Shown here one piece after another: positions 38,871 through 48,206 of a DNA stretch of 64,000 bases (the first letter of the stretch is position 1; the number at the start of each line of letters is the position of its first letter). This DNA comes from Pseudomonas mangrovi (GTDB lineage: Bacteria; Pseudomonadota; Gammaproteobacteria; Pseudomonadales; Pseudomonadaceae). The stretch is from the NCBI RefSeq assembly GCF_003052585.1, contig NZ_QASN01000002.1:248001-312000 (forward strand), read 5' to 3'. The notes beneath the pieces are model-generated. The model searched no databases and was not told where the DNA came from. It saw nothing but the letters and a program-made list of their open reading frames with translations. A program made the translations under genes and the position numbers.

Positions 38871-40125
38871 GGTTGTCTCCCGGTGCGAACCTGGGCAGGC
38901 GCAGCTCGGTGAGCGTGCCGCCGTCCTCGTGGTTGTAGAGCTTCACCGATCCCCCGGCGCGGGTCACGCTGGCCTGGCTGAGGAACAGGCCGAGGCCGAA
39001 GCCCTTGCCCTTGGTGGTGAAGAAGGGTTTGCCGAGCTGCTCGGCGATCGCCAGCGGCACGCCGGCGCCGTGGTCGCGGATGCTGATGCACAACTCCTCG
39101 GCATCCCAGTCGAGGCGTATGTCGAGGTTCTCCGCGCAGGCGTCGGCGGCATTGTTGAGCAGGTTCAGCAGCGCCTGGGTCAGGTCCGGCGAAGGCGACA
39201 GGCGCGGCGCAACCCCCTGCCCAAGCATCTGATAGCGGTAGTTGGCCTCGGGGCGCATCAGGTGCCAGCGATTGAGCGCGGTCTCCAGCCAGGTGATCAC
39301 GCTGAGTTCCTCGATGTCCTGGCGACGGTCGGCTTCGGCGGCGCGGACCAGTTGCTGCAAGGTTTCCTTGCATAACTTGACCTGCTCCTGCAGCACCGCA
39401 AGATCCTCCTGCAACAAGGGATCATTGTGTTCACGACGCAACTCCTTGATCAGCACGCTCATGGTCGCCAGCGGCGTGCCCAGCTCATGGGCCGCCCCGG
39501 CGGCCTGGGTCGCCACCGCCAGCAGGCGCTGGTCGCGCATGCCCGCTTCACGACGCTGCGCCTGGCTGCGCTCCTGACGGCGCAGTTCGCTGGCCATGCG
39601 CGCGACGAAGAAGGTGATCAGCGCTGCCGCCAGGGCGAAGCTCAGCAGCATGCCGTGGATCAGCAGGCTGCCGCGGTATTCCAACGGCACTTCGATGGGG
39701 TCGTACCAGTTCAGCAGCAGGGTGTAGCCGGCCAGCGCCAGGCCGCTGAGCACCACCGAGTAGAGCCAGGGCAAGGTGGCCGCGGCGATGGCCAGCGGCA
39801 CCAGATAGTAGGAAACGAAGGGGTTGGTCGAGCCGCCGGAGTAATAGAGCAGCACGCTGTGGATCACCAGGTCGCAGGCCAGCTGGGCCGCGTACTCCTG
39901 CTCGGTGACCGGCCAGGGGCCGCGCAGGCGCAAGGCCGTGAAGAAACACAGCGCCAGCGACACCCCGAGCACGCTGCACAGCGGCACCCAGGGCAGCGGC
40001 AACAGTTCGAGCAGAAAGGCGATACCGACCGAGGCGGACTGTGCCAGTAGCACCAGCAGCCGCAACAGCACCAGGCGCCAGAGGTTCTGGCGGCTGGCGG
40101 AAAGCAGTTGCAAGGGTTCGAGCAT
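38863..40125 (-). CDS. roxS: Redox sensor histidine kinase RoxS (RegB/PrrB family)
   Basis: A 420-residue inner-membrane sensor with six hydrophobic segments (about 15-175). It has the quinone-site motif GGSTNPF (98-104), the H-box AAHELGTPLA with phosphoacceptor His213, and Cys252 in LCKETL, which lies where RegB has its redox-active Cys. The ATP-binding domain ends the protein (GKGFGLGLFLSQ). I set the start at 40125, which follows AGGAA; the open frame runs to 40401 but contains no better ribosome site. Family members gauge ubiquinone redox state and phosphorylate RoxR. Confidence 0.9.
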   Translation of the reverse strand: MLEPLQLLSASRQNLWRLVLLRLLVLLAQSASVGIAFLLELLPLPWVPLCSVLGVSLALCFFTALRLRGPWPVTEQEYAAQLACDLVIHSVLLYYSGGSTNPFVSYYLVPLAIAAATLPWLYSVVLSGLALAGYTLLLNWYDPIEVPLEYRGSLLIHGMLLSFALAAALITFFVARMASELRRQERSQAQRREAGMRDQRLLAVATQAAGAAHELGTPLATMSVLIKELRREHNDPLLQEDLAVLQEQVKLCKETLQQLVRAAEADRRQDIEELSVITWLETALNRWHLMRPEANYRYQMLGQGVAPRLSPSPDLTQALLNLLNNAADACAENLDIRLDWDAEELCISIRDHGAGVPLAIAEQLGKPFFTTKGKGFGLGLFLSQASVTRAGGSVKLYNHEDGGTLTELRLPRFAPGDNHD

Positions 40126-40499
40126 CGACAGATTCCTGGCAGCTGAACTGACCATCAGCCTGCATTGGCAATTGAAGCGTTGAAGACTGTCGCGCATGCC
40201 GCTTCGATGACCTGGCGCGACCTGCTCGGCGGTTTCGCCTGCAGCAGCCGCGCGCAGCACGAACAAGGCGCTGTAGACCAGGCGCCGGGCGAGTATAACC
40301 AGCACTGCCGACCCGACCGCACCCTTGCGGCAAAGCGTCGCACGGACCCGCAGCACGCGCGGCGCGGCGGCGCCGCTGTAACGCAACCGTTTTGCGACCA
40401 TACTGCAGGGCCTGCGGCTGAACCTGCCCGGCCGCAGAGGGTCTCAAGGCCCACCGCCTGTCACGCGCGGGCGTCCCCATCGATGTACAAGGAGTTCCC
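40126..40499. other. Divergent intergenic region roxS / SIMPL-domain gene
   Basis: 374 bases without a gene between two divergent starts. It is GC-rich and I see no clear repeat, palindrome or strong promoter consensus. Promoters for both directions must lie here. A good AAGGAG ribosome site precedes 40500. Confidence 0.5.
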
Positions 40500-41213
40500 A
40501 TGTCCGCTTTCATCCGTACCGCCAGTCGCATTGGCCTGGCCGCAGGCCTGCTGGCCGCCGCCGTCGCCGCTCAGGCCGACACGCTGCACTACAACCAGGT
40601 CGCACTGCGCGCCGAGGTCAGCCAGGAGGTTGCCCACGACCTGATGCAGGTCACCCTGTTCAGCGAGGCCCAGCACAGCGACCCGGCGCAACTGTCGAAG
40701 CAGATCAGCGAGAAGCTCAATGCCGCCATCGAGCGCGCCCGGGCAGTCGACAAGGTCAAGGTCAGCAGCGGCAACCGCCACAGCTACGCGATCCAGGACA
40801 AGGACGGCGAGAAGATCACCGGCTGGCGCGAGCGCGGTGAAATCCGCCTGGAAAGCCAGGACTTCGCCGTACTGTCCAAGCTCACCGGCGAGCTGCTCGA
40901 CACCCTCAGCATGGGCGGCATGAGCTTCGGCATCTCGCCGAAGACCCGCAGCCAGAGTGAAGACGAGCTGATGCGCCAGGCGGTGGATGCGTTCAAGGCA
41001 CGCGCGGAGCTGGCCAGCGAAGCGCTCGGCGGCAAGGGCTACAAGCTGGTCAGCCTGAATCTCGACGGTGGTAGCTACCAGCCGATGATGATGACGCGCC
41101 AGCGCGAAGCCATGTCGAGCATGATGATGAAGGACGCCGCCCCCGAGGTCGAAGCCGGCACCAGCCAGGTCAGCCTCAACGCCAACGGCGTGATCGAAGT
41201 TCAACTGCCCTGA
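40500..41213 (+). CDS. SIMPL-domain (DUF541/BP26-like) periplasmic protein
   Basis: A 237-residue exported protein with a signal peptide (ending about AAQA, residue 26) and a SIMPL/DUF541 domain covering most of the rest. SIMPL proteins, such as Brucella BP26, form channel-like oligomers; their role is unclear, with oxidative stress proposed for some. It is convergent with pxpC with no bases between the two stop codons (41213/41214). Confidence 0.88.
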   Translation: MSAFIRTASRIGLAAGLLAAAVAAQADTLHYNQVALRAEVSQEVAHDLMQVTLFSEAQHSDPAQLSKQISEKLNAAIERARAVDKVKVSSGNRHSYAIQDKDGEKITGWRERGEIRLESQDFAVLSKLTGELLDTLSMGGMSFGISPKTRSQSEDELMRQAVDAFKARAELASEALGGKGYKLVSLNLDGGSYQPMMMTRQREAMSSMMMKDAAPEVEAGTSQVSLNANGVIEVQLP

Positions 41214-42134
41214 TCAGGGCTTGCCGAAGAAATGGTAGAACTCGCGCAACTCGGCCTGGGCATCGCCCAGGCTGACGGGCGTGAAGCGCAGCCGGTGGCG
41301 CGTCGGGCATTGCGCCAGGCGCGCATGGTCAAGCGGATGCAGCCAGCCGATCAGCGGATAGCCACCCATGGTCTGACGGTCGGCCATCAGGATGATCGGC
41401 TGGCCATCCGGCGGTAGCTGAATGGCCCCGTCGGCAACGCCCTGCGACCACTGCCGACGCGGAGCCTGCATGGGCTCACCCAGCAGGCGAACACCCATGC
41501 GGTCGGCCTCGGCCACCTGCCAGTCACGCTCGAAGAATCCCTGCAGTTCGTCTTCGACGAACTCCACCGCATCGCCGCCGACGATTACCCGCAACAATGC
41601 CGGGCATCGATAGTCAGGCACATAAGGCCAGGGCACGCTCGCCGTACCCGTCAGCACTGCCGCCTTGCAGCGCAGCCTATCCCCCGCACGCAGCGCCTGA
41701 CCGCAGCCATCCAGGCCACCGAGCCCTTCACGCAGCTGACAGGCGACGCTGCCAAGCACCGGCTGCGTGACAAAGCCACCCGCCACCGCCAGATAGGCGC
41801 GCACGCCGCTGCGAGCAAAGCCCAGACGCAAGGTCTGCCCGGCGTGCAGCGGGAAACGCGACCAGTTGCGCAACGGCTCGCCATCGCGCTCGATCGGCAG
41901 GTCGGCGCCGCAGACCGCCACCCAGGTATCGAGCTCGGCACGCAGCTGCAGATCGCCCATGCAGACCTCCAGCAGAGGCGTGCCCCAGGGATTGCCGAGC
42001 AGGTGGTTGGCCCAGGCCGCGGCATGCAGGTCCAGCGGCCCGGCGGGCGAGAGTCCCAGGTGCTGCCAGCCGCGCCGACCGGCGTCCTGCAACAGACTCT
42101 GGGTACCGGGACGAAGCACTTCCAGCGCGCTCAT
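41214..42134 (-). CDS. pxpC: 5-oxoprolinase subunit C
   Basis: PxpC (KipA-like, biotin-dependent carboxyltransferase-type fold) is one of three subunits of the bacterial ATP-dependent 5-oxoprolinase, which opens 5-oxoproline to glutamate. The 306-residue protein starts EVLRPGTQSLLQDAGRRGWQ and includes FARSGVRAYLAVAGGF and PIILMADRQTMGGYP, all typical. It overlaps pxpB by four bases (ATGA). Confidence 0.93.
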   Translation of the reverse strand: MSALEVLRPGTQSLLQDAGRRGWQHLGLSPAGPLDLHAAAWANHLLGNPWGTPLLEVCMGDLQLRAELDTWVAVCGADLPIERDGEPLRNWSRFPLHAGQTLRLGFARSGVRAYLAVAGGFVTQPVLGSVACQLREGLGGLDGCGQALRAGDRLRCKAAVLTGTASVPWPYVPDYRCPALLRVIVGGDAVEFVEDELQGFFERDWQVAEADRMGVRLLGEPMQAPRRQWSQGVADGAIQLPPDGQPIILMADRQTMGGYPLIGWLHPLDHARLAQCPTRHRLRFTPVSLGDAQAELREFYHFFGKP

Positions 42135-42811
42135 GACGACTCCGCCAGGCGCTCGAAATCACCCGCGTCAATGGCCAGGAAACGCACCCGATCACCCACC
42201 GCCAGAGGGCTGGGCGGAGTCTGCGCAGCGTCGAACAGGCGCAACGGGCAGCGCCCGAGCAGGTGCCAGCCACCCGGAGAGGCCTGCGGATAGATGGCCG
42301 TCTGGCGTTCGGCAATCGCCAGGCTGCCGGCGGGTACGCGCAGCCGTGGCGTGGCCCGGCGCGGCAACGCCAGGCGCGGGTCCAGCTCGCCCAGGTAGGC
42401 GAAACCCGGTGCAAAGCCGATGGCAGCGACCTGGTAGTCGCCGGCCGCGTGCAAGCGAATCACTTCATCCACCGTGAGCCGACAGGCCTGCGCCACCGCG
42501 AGCAGATCGTCGCCGTCGTAACAGACGGGTAACTCATGCAGACGAGCCTGCGCGGCAGTGACGGCCTGCAACGCCATCCACTCCTCCAGTAGCGGGGTCA
42601 GGCGGGTCGCCAGACTCTGCTGGTCGCAGCGCAGCAGATCGTAGTGGATCAGCAGACTGGTCATGCCGGGAACCAGGTCGACCACCCGTTCCCCCAGCGC
42701 CTGTCGCACCCGCTCGGCCAGCCAGGCGATGCGCGGCGGCAGCGCAGCATCTGGCTTCTCTGCGAGCACCAGCAGCAGGGCCTCGGCACCCGCCGGCTCG
42801 AGATGAATCAT
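42131..42811 (-). CDS. pxpB: 5-oxoprolinase subunit B
   Basis: PxpB (KipI-like, allophanate hydrolase subunit 1 fold) pairs with PxpC. The 226-residue protein contains [30 protein letters not shown], and the signature [21 protein letters not shown] shared with KipI and urea amidolyase. The four-base overlaps at both ends indicate tight translational coupling with pxpA and pxpC. Confidence 0.94.
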   Translation of the reverse strand: MIHLEPAGAEALLLVLAEKPDAALPPRIAWLAERVRQALGERVVDLVPGMTSLLIHYDLLRCDQQSLATRLTPLLEEWMALQAVTAAQARLHELPVCYDGDDLLAVAQACRLTVDEVIRLHAAGDYQVAAIGFAPGFAYLGELDPRLALPRRATPRLRVPAGSLAIAERQTAIYPQASPGGWHLLGRCPLRLFDAAQTPPSPLAVGDRVRFLAIDAGDFERLAESS

Positions 42812-43554
42812 GCGCCGTCGAGCGCCGCCCGCAGGCGCCGCAACACGGCCAGCGCCTCGGGGTTGTCGCCATGCACGCAGAGGCTGTCGGCGACCAGCCG
42901 CAGCGGCTTGCCGTCGATGTCGGCGAAGGCTTCACCACGGGCGATGGCCAGGGCCTGTTCGAGTATCACGCCGACATCGGTGTGCAGAGCGCCAGGCAGT
43001 CGCCGCGGCGCCAGCCGGCCGTCGGCAAGATAGGCGCGGTCGGCGAAGGCCTCGAACAGCAGCGGCACCGCGTACTCCTCGGCCAGTCGGCGCTCGCGGG
43101 TGTTGTCCGCCAGCGCCTGGACCATCAGCGGCAGCCCGTGACGAAAGGCGGCGCAGGCCCGCAGCACCGCACGCAGCAGTTCGTCGTCACGCACCAGATC
43201 GTTGTACAGCGCGCCGTGCGGCTTGACGTAGGCGACTGCGCTGCCCGCAGCGCGGCAGAAGGCGTCCAGCGCGCCCAGTTGATAGAGCAGCAGTGCTTCC
43301 ACCTCGTCCGGCGTGCAGCTCAGGTGCCGCCGCCCGAAACCCTGGAGGTCCGGATAGGAAGGATGCGCGCCAATCTGCACGCCGTTCTGCAGCGCCAGCG
43401 CCACACCGCTGCGCATGATCAGCGGATCGCCGGCGTGGAAGCCGCAGGCCAGGCTGGCCTGGTCGATCAGCGGCATCACCAGGGCATCGTCACCCATGCG
43501 CCAGGGGCCGTAGCCCTCGCCAAGGTCGCAATTGATAAGCAGTTTTCTGTTCAT
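42808..43554 (-). CDS. pxpA: 5-oxoprolinase subunit A (LamB/YcsF family)
   Basis: PxpA is the 248-residue LamB/YcsF subunit. It has the N-terminal motif [48 protein letters not shown] and [10 protein letters not shown], all diagnostic, with His and Asp residues suited to metal binding. I set the start at 43554 ([14 protein letters not shown]), although the ribosome site is weak; an upstream start at 43620 would add 22 residues. First gene of pxpABC, divergent from the TonB receptor. Confidence 0.93.
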   Translation of the reverse strand: MNRKLLINCDLGEGYGPWRMGDDALVMPLIDQASLACGFHAGDPLIMRSGVALALQNGVQIGAHPSYPDLQGFGRRHLSCTPDEVEALLLYQLGALDAFCRAAGSAVAYVKPHGALYNDLVRDDELLRAVLRACAAFRHGLPLMVQALADNTRERRLAEEYAVPLLFEAFADRAYLADGRLAPRRLPGALHTDVGVILEQALAIARGEAFADIDGKPLRLVADSLCVHGDNPEALAVLRRLRAALDGA

Positions 43555-43639
43555 GCGCAGGAGCTTGGATGCTTGCCCGCGCAATCGCAAGTTACAACTG
43601 GGACAAGGCTCTTGCTTCAAATCAATTTTATTCGCATTC

Positions 43640-43658
43640 GATAATTATTATCATGTGC
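43640..43658 (+). promoter_or_regulatory. Fur box upstream of the CirA/FepA-like receptor
   Basis: gataattattatcatgtgc matches the 19-bp Fur consensus (GATAATGATAATCATTATC) at 14 of 19 positions by eye. It lies 42 bases before the receptor start, in an AT-rich island within GC-rich DNA. This is the best Fur box in the window. A run of eight C bases (43671-43678) lies between it and the start codon. Confidence 0.75.
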
Positions 43659-43699
43659 GACTCTTTATTACCCCCCCCGATTCATCCGAGGAGTTCCGC

Positions 43700-45838
43700 A
43701 TGTCCCTCCCGTTCTCCCGCACGACGCTGTCCTGCGCCCTGCTCTCCTGCGCCTTCACCGCGCAAGCCCGTGATGCGGTGGTGCTCAGCGACACCGTGGT
43801 CAGCGCTTCCGGCTTCGAGCAGAAGATCACTGACGCGCCGGCGAGCATCACCGTGATCAGTGCCGAAGAGTTGAAGAGGAAACGCGTCTCCAGCCTGGCC
43901 GAGGCGCTCAACGACGTCGAGGGCGTCGATGTCTCCGGCAATGCTGGCAAGACCGGCGGGCTTAACATCAGCATCCGCGGCATGGGCGATGCGTACACCC
44001 TGGTGCTGGTGGACGGCAAACGGCAGAACGCTGCCGGTGACGTCACACCCAACGGCTTCGGCGAGACCCGCTTCAGCTTCCTGCCGCCGGTCGCAGCTAT
44101 CGAGCGCATCGAAGTGATCCGCGGCCCGATGTCGACCCTGTACGGTTCCGATGCCATGGGCGGGGTGATCAACATCATCACCAGGAAGGTAGGCAGCGAA
44201 TGGGGCGGCTCCGTCAGTGTCGACACCACCCTGCAGGAACACCGCGAGTACGGCGATACCCGCTCCACCCAGGTCTATTTGAGCGGCCCGTTGGTCGAGG
44301 ACAAGCTCGGGCTGGCTCTGCGCGGCAAGTATCAGCAGCGCGATGACTCGAGCATCGAGTATCAGGACATCACCGGCGCCGACCTCAGCCCGCAGATGGG
44401 CTGGAATCCAGTGGACTCGGACATCCACACCATTGGCGGGCGTCTGTCCTTCACCCCGACCGATGCCCACGATATCGAGCTGGATGCAGAGCAGACCAAG
44501 CAGACCTACGACAACAGCGACGGCATCGCCGACCTCGGCACCCTGGGCGCGGCAGGCGGTTACAAGGACACCCAGCGCTACAATCGCGAACAGATCAGTC
44601 TGTCGCACACCGGGCGCTTCGAGCTGGGCACCCTGCAGTCCAGCCTGACCCGCAATACCACCGAGACCCTCGGCCGTCTGATTCCCACGGGCACGCCAAA
44701 CCGCATTGGCGGCACCGACCGCACGCTGGAATCGACCAACGAGATCTTCGACACCAAGTTCCTGACCAGCTTCGGCAATCACAACCTGACCCTGGGCGGG
44801 CAGTGGTGGAAAGCCGAGCTGGTCGAAGGCCTGGTCGACGAGCCTTTCGAGCACAAGATGACCGCGCTGTTCATCGAGAACGAGTGGCGCATCGTCGACA
44901 GCCTGGCACTGACGCTCGGCTTGCGCCGTGACGATCACAGCTCCTTCGGCGAACAGTACAGCCCGCGCGCCTATTTGGTCTGGAACGCCAACGACAGCTG
45001 GACCGTCAAGGGCGGTGTCAGCCGCGGCTTCAAGGCGCCCGATCTGGAAGACCTGGCCAACGGCATGAACGGCTTTGGCGGCCAGGGTCGCATTCCACTG
45101 CTGGGCAACCCCGACCTGGTACCGGAAACCAGCACCAGCAGCGAGTTGGGGGTGTACTTCGACAACCTGGAAGACTTCAACGCCAACCTGACGGTGTTTC
45201 ACAACAAATTCGAAGACAAGCTCTCCAGCCGTCGCGTGCCCAACTGCGAGGTCGACCCCAGCGTAGCCGGTTGCGTAACCGTACCGGGCGGTCCCTGGCT
45301 GCCCCGCCATCCGAACAACACCACCTTTGGCCAACCGGTCAACGTCGACGAAGCCATCACCCAGGGCGTGGAAGTGGCCGGCCGCTACCGCTTCGCCCCG
45401 GACTGGAGCCTGAGCGCCAACTACACCTTCACCGAAACCGAGCAGAAGAGCGGCGCGAGCAAGGGCTGGGTGCTCAATGACACCCCGCGCCACCAGGTCA
45501 ACACCAGCCTCAACTGGCAGCCCACCGACCGCCTCAGCACCTGGCTCAAGGGCGAATACCGCAGCGAACGCTTCCGCCGCAACGGCCCGACCGTGGACTA
45601 CGCCTATAACGCCTTCGGTGACTACAAGGCCTACACCCTGTTCCACCTCGGCGGCAGCTACCAGGCCACCGACAACCTGAGCATCGGCGCAACCATCTAC
45701 AACCTGCTGGACAAGGACTTCGTCAGCTACGAGCGCTACACCAGCAACGCCGCCGGCACCGCCTTCGCCTATGGCAACGAGTACAACAACAACCAGGAAC
45801 GTCGTCGCCTCTGGCTCTCTGCCACCTACGACTTCTGA
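43700..45838 (+). CDS. TonB-dependent outer-membrane receptor (CirA/FepA-like)
   Basis: A 712-residue receptor with a signal peptide (about 1-23), a TonB-box-like DAVVLSDTVVSA after cleavage, a plug domain (about 40-160, with LVLVDGKRQNAAGD and EVIRGPMSTLYGSDAMGGVI), and a 22-strand barrel ending in the aromatic YDF. The plug sequence is closest in type to catecholate siderophore receptors (CirA, FepA) or colicin-type receptors; the ligand is not certain. The start at 43700 follows GAGGAG. A Fur box upstream predicts induction by iron limitation, and a strong hairpin follows the stop. Confidence 0.92.
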   Translation: MSLPFSRTTLSCALLSCAFTAQARDAVVLSDTVVSASGFEQKITDAPASITVISAEELKRKRVSSLAEALNDVEGVDVSGNAGKTGGLNISIRGMGDAYTLVLVDGKRQNAAGDVTPNGFGETRFSFLPPVAAIERIEVIRGPMSTLYGSDAMGGVINIITRKVGSEWGGSVSVDTTLQEHREYGDTRSTQVYLSGPLVEDKLGLALRGKYQQRDDSSIEYQDITGADLSPQMGWNPVDSDIHTIGGRLSFTPTDAHDIELDAEQTKQTYDNSDGIADLGTLGAAGGYKDTQRYNREQISLSHTGRFELGTLQSSLTRNTTETLGRLIPTGTPNRIGGTDRTLESTNEIFDTKFLTSFGNHNLTLGGQWWKAELVEGLVDEPFEHKMTALFIENEWRIVDSLALTLGLRRDDHSSFGEQYSPRAYLVWNANDSWTVKGGVSRGFKAPDLEDLANGMNGFGGQGRIPLLGNPDLVPETSTSSELGVYFDNLEDFNANLTVFHNKFEDKLSSRRVPNCEVDPSVAGCVTVPGGPWLPRHPNNTTFGQPVNVDEAITQGVEVAGRYRFAPDWSLSANYTFTETEQKSGASKGWVLNDTPRHQVNTSLNWQPTDRLSTWLKGEYRSERFRRNGPTVDYAYNAFGDYKAYTLFHLGGSYQATDNLSIGATIYNLLDKDFVSYERYTSNAAGTAFAYGNEYNNNQERRRLWLSATYDF

Positions 45839-45851
45839 TCCCGTCCCCAAA

Positions 45852-45890
45852 CGTCCGGGCTACCTGGCCCGGACGCGCTTCTCTCCTCCC
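45852..45890 (+). terminator. Rho-independent-like terminator after the receptor gene
   Basis: A 9-bp perfect stem (cgtccgggc / gcccggacg, 45852-45860 and 45867-45875) with a 6-base loop is followed by cgcttctctcct, a pyrimidine-rich tail. It starts 14 bases past the stop. Confidence 0.6.
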
Positions 45891-45994
45891 CTTTGCACTG
45901 GCCATTATTTCGCCACCCTTACGGGTGGTGCCGACACCTTCGTCGCGCTGCTAGGGTGGCACTCCCGACCCAGTACCCGACCAGAGGTGAAGCG

Positions 45995-46936
45995 ATGCGC
46001 ATTGGTGTGATTGTCGATTCGGCCTGCGATCTGCCGCACGACTTCATCAAGCAGCACGGCATCCATATCCTGCCGGTCACCTTCAGTATCGATGGCCAGA
46101 CCGTGGTCGACGACCACAGCCCGGAAAAGACCCGTACCTTTCACGCCAGCGGCATGGCGGCGCGCGGGCACTCGGCGGATACCCAGCCGTTCTCCACCGA
46201 GCAGATCCGCGAGCTGTTCCTCAAGGAAATCGTCACCCAGTACGACTTCGCCCTGGTGCAGACCATCACCCGTGCTCGCAGCCAGATCTACGCCAACGCC
46301 GAGCAGGCGATGAGCCGCATCCTCACCGAGTACCGCCCGCTGCGCGCTGCGGCAGGGCGCGAGGGGCCGTTCTCGATGCGGGTGATCGACAGCGGTACCT
46401 TCTTCGCCGGCCAGGGGCTGCTCGCCGCGCATACCCAGCACCTGATCGAGAAGGGCGTGGGCAAGGCCGAGCTGCGCAATCAGCTCAGCGACTTTACCAA
46501 CCATATTCATGGCTGCCTGGTCCCGCGCGACCTCAGCTACGTGCGCGAGCGCGGCCGGCAACGCGGCGACAAGAGCGTACCGGCGCTGGCAGCCTTCCTC
46601 AGCAAGGCACTGAAGATCACTCCGCTGGTATGGGGCAACCGCCACGAAGGCAAGCCGGTGGCCAAGGCACGCAGCTTCGAAGACGCCACCCGGCTGATGT
46701 TCGACTACGGCGTGCGACGGGTGCTCGCCGGGCTGCTCTCGCCCTACGTGTGCATCTCCTACGGCATGAGCGATGCCGAGTTCGAGCAACTGCCTGGTCT
46801 TGCCGACCTGCGCCGCGCCTGCGAGCAGCGCAAGGTGACGCTGCTGGCGACCCGCGCCGGCATCACCAGCACCATCCACATCGGCCCCGGCTGCATCGGC
46901 CTGGCGCTGGCTGCTCCGCCGCACGCCTTCAGCTGA
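45995..46936 (+). CDS. DegV family fatty-acid-binding protein
   Basis: A 313-residue DegV-domain protein. The N-terminal motif RIGVIVDSACDLPHDFI and the later DSGTFFAGQGLLAAH and TSTIHIGPGCIGLA fit the family. DegV proteins bind fatty acids and, in Gram-positives, feed the FakA kinase; the role in pseudomonads is not established. The start at 45995 follows AGAGGTG. A tight hairpin is directly after the stop. Confidence 0.87.
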   Translation: MRIGVIVDSACDLPHDFIKQHGIHILPVTFSIDGQTVVDDHSPEKTRTFHASGMAARGHSADTQPFSTEQIRELFLKEIVTQYDFALVQTITRARSQIYANAEQAMSRILTEYRPLRAAAGREGPFSMRVIDSGTFFAGQGLLAAHTQHLIEKGVGKAELRNQLSDFTNHIHGCLVPRDLSYVRERGRQRGDKSVPALAAFLSKALKITPLVWGNRHEGKPVAKARSFEDATRLMFDYGVRRVLAGLLSPYVCISYGMSDAEFEQLPGLADLRRACEQRKVTLLATRAGITSTIHIGPGCIGLALAAPPHAFS

Positions 46937-46959
46937 GCGCGTCGGGCCGGCCGACGCGC
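46937..46959 (+). terminator. Hairpin directly after the DegV gene
   Basis: A 9-bp stem (gcgcgtcgg / ccgacgcgc) with a 5-base loop begins on the base after the stop codon. No U tract follows, so it may stabilise the 3' end without ending transcription efficiently. Confidence 0.4.
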
Positions 46960-46981
46960 CGTGCCCGTATGAGAATGTATG

Positions 46982-47006
46982 TTATTGGTAAATTATTAGC
47001 ATTCAT
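46982..47006 (+). promoter_or_regulatory. Fur-box-like AT-rich element before the PepSY operon
   Basis: ttattggtaaattattagca lies in an AT-rich stretch about 75 bases before the PepSY gene. It shares the core attagcat with the element upstream of piuA and matches the Fur consensus at about 11 of 19 positions, which is weaker than 43640-43658. Iron regulation of the operon is inferred. Confidence 0.4.
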
Positions 47007-47080
47007 AACCCGCACCCCTTAGAATTCGCTTCCTCAAACGCGCGCCGCACCGGCGCCATCGCCTGCATTTCGGGAAGCAA

Positions 47081-47674
47081 ATGAAGCTCTGGTTCGGCAC
47101 CCTGCGCCAATGGCACTGGATCAGTTCCGCCCTCTGCCTGGCGGGCATGCTGCTGTTTTCCATCACTGGCATCACCCTCAACCACGCCGCGCAGATCGAG
47201 GCCCGCCCCAGGGTATTGCAGAAGCAGGCGCAACTGCCGGCGGAACTGCAGGATCGACTGCTCACCGCCCCGCCTGAGCAGGGCCTGCCCGCGGCATTGC
47301 GTGGCTGGCTCGAAGGCGAGCTGGATATTTCGCTCAAGGGTCGCGAGGCGGAATGGTCCGATGGCGAGCTGTACATCGGCCTGCCGCGCCCCGGCGGTGA
47401 TGCCTGGCTGAGCCTGGACCTGACCTCCGGCGCGCTGGAGTACGAGTCCACCGACCGCGGCTGGGTCTCCTATCTCAACGACCTGCACAAGGGGCGCCAC
47501 ACCGGCACCGCCTGGAGCTGGTTCATCGACATCTTCGCGGGCGTCTGCGTGCTCTTCAGCCTCACCGGCCTACTGCTGCTGGCGCGGCACGCCGGCGGCC
47601 GCCCCACCACCTGGCCTCTGGTCGGCCTCGGCCTGCTGCTCCCGTTGCTGCTGGCCCTCTTGTTCATCCATTGA
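47081..47674 (+). CDS. PepSY-associated membrane-helix protein
   Basis: A 197-residue inner-membrane protein with the PepSY_TM start RQWHWISSALCLAGMLLFSITGI, a periplasmic PepSY-like middle (about 40-130), and two C-terminal helices (about 150-195), including LNDLHKGRHTGTAWSWFIDI. The His residues in WHW, LNHA and LHKGRH are typical of heme-binding ferric reductase-like members such as PiuB and FoxB. First gene of a four-gene operon; the reductase domain fused in some homologues is encoded separately at 49150. Confidence 0.88.
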   Translation: MKLWFGTLRQWHWISSALCLAGMLLFSITGITLNHAAQIEARPRVLQKQAQLPAELQDRLLTAPPEQGLPAALRGWLEGELDISLKGREAEWSDGELYIGLPRPGGDAWLSLDLTSGALEYESTDRGWVSYLNDLHKGRHTGTAWSWFIDIFAGVCVLFSLTGLLLLARHAGGRPTTWPLVGLGLLLPLLLALLFIH

Positions 47675-47685
47675 AGGAATCGCCG

Positions 47686-48195
47686 ATGCGCAGACACCTG
47701 CTATTGCCCCTGGCCCTGCTCAGCGCGCCGCTGATGGCGGCCGAGATGAGACTGACCGTGGAGATCCCGCGTCTGGACGTCGCCGAGTACCACCGTCCGT
47801 ATGTCGCCATCTGGCTGGAGAAGCCCGACCAGAGCCACGTCGCCGACCTGGCGGTGTGGTACGACCTGAAGATGAAGGACAAGGAAGGCGAGAAGTGGCT
47901 CAAGGATCTGCGCCAGTGGTGGCGGCGCAGCGGGCGCAGCCTGGAGATGCCGGTCGACGGCATCAGCGGCGCGACCCGTGCGGTCGGCAGCCACAGCCTG
48001 AGCTTCTCGGACAAGGATGCCGCCTTCAAGGACCTGCCGGCGGGCGACTACCGCATAGTGGTGGAAGCGGCTCGCGAAGTCGGTGGCCGCGAACTGCAGC
48101 GCCTGTCTTTCAACTGGCCGCCGCGCGCCGCCGAGACCGTCAGCGTCAAGGGCAGCCACGAGCTGGGCGCCCTGTCTCTCGAACTCAAGCCATAA
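47686..48195 (+). CDS. DUF2271 exported protein
   Basis: A 169-residue protein with a signal peptide (about 1-20, ending LMAA) and a DUF2271 domain, with RPYVAIWLEKPDQSHVADLA, WWRRSGRS and DGISGATRAVG typical. The start at 47686 follows GAAGGA; the gene lies 11 bases after the PepSY stop. Some DUF2271 proteins are linked to flavinylation or FMN-binding domains, but no flavinylation motif is visible here. Function unknown; context suggests an iron-acquisition reductase system. Confidence 0.82.
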   Translation: MRRHLLLPLALLSAPLMAAEMRLTVEIPRLDVAEYHRPYVAIWLEKPDQSHVADLAVWYDLKMKDKEGEKWLKDLRQWWRRSGRSLEMPVDGISGATRAVGSHSLSFSDKDAAFKDLPAGDYRIVVEAAREVGGRELQRLSFNWPPRAAETVSVKGSHELGALSLELKP

Positions 48196-48206
48196 GGAAG
48201 CCACGC

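Noticed and set aside
43682..45850. A 722-codon minus-strand frame opposite the first TonB receptor
   Set aside because: The receptor on the plus strand has a signal peptide, plug and C-terminal aromatic; the reverse frame is a shadow.
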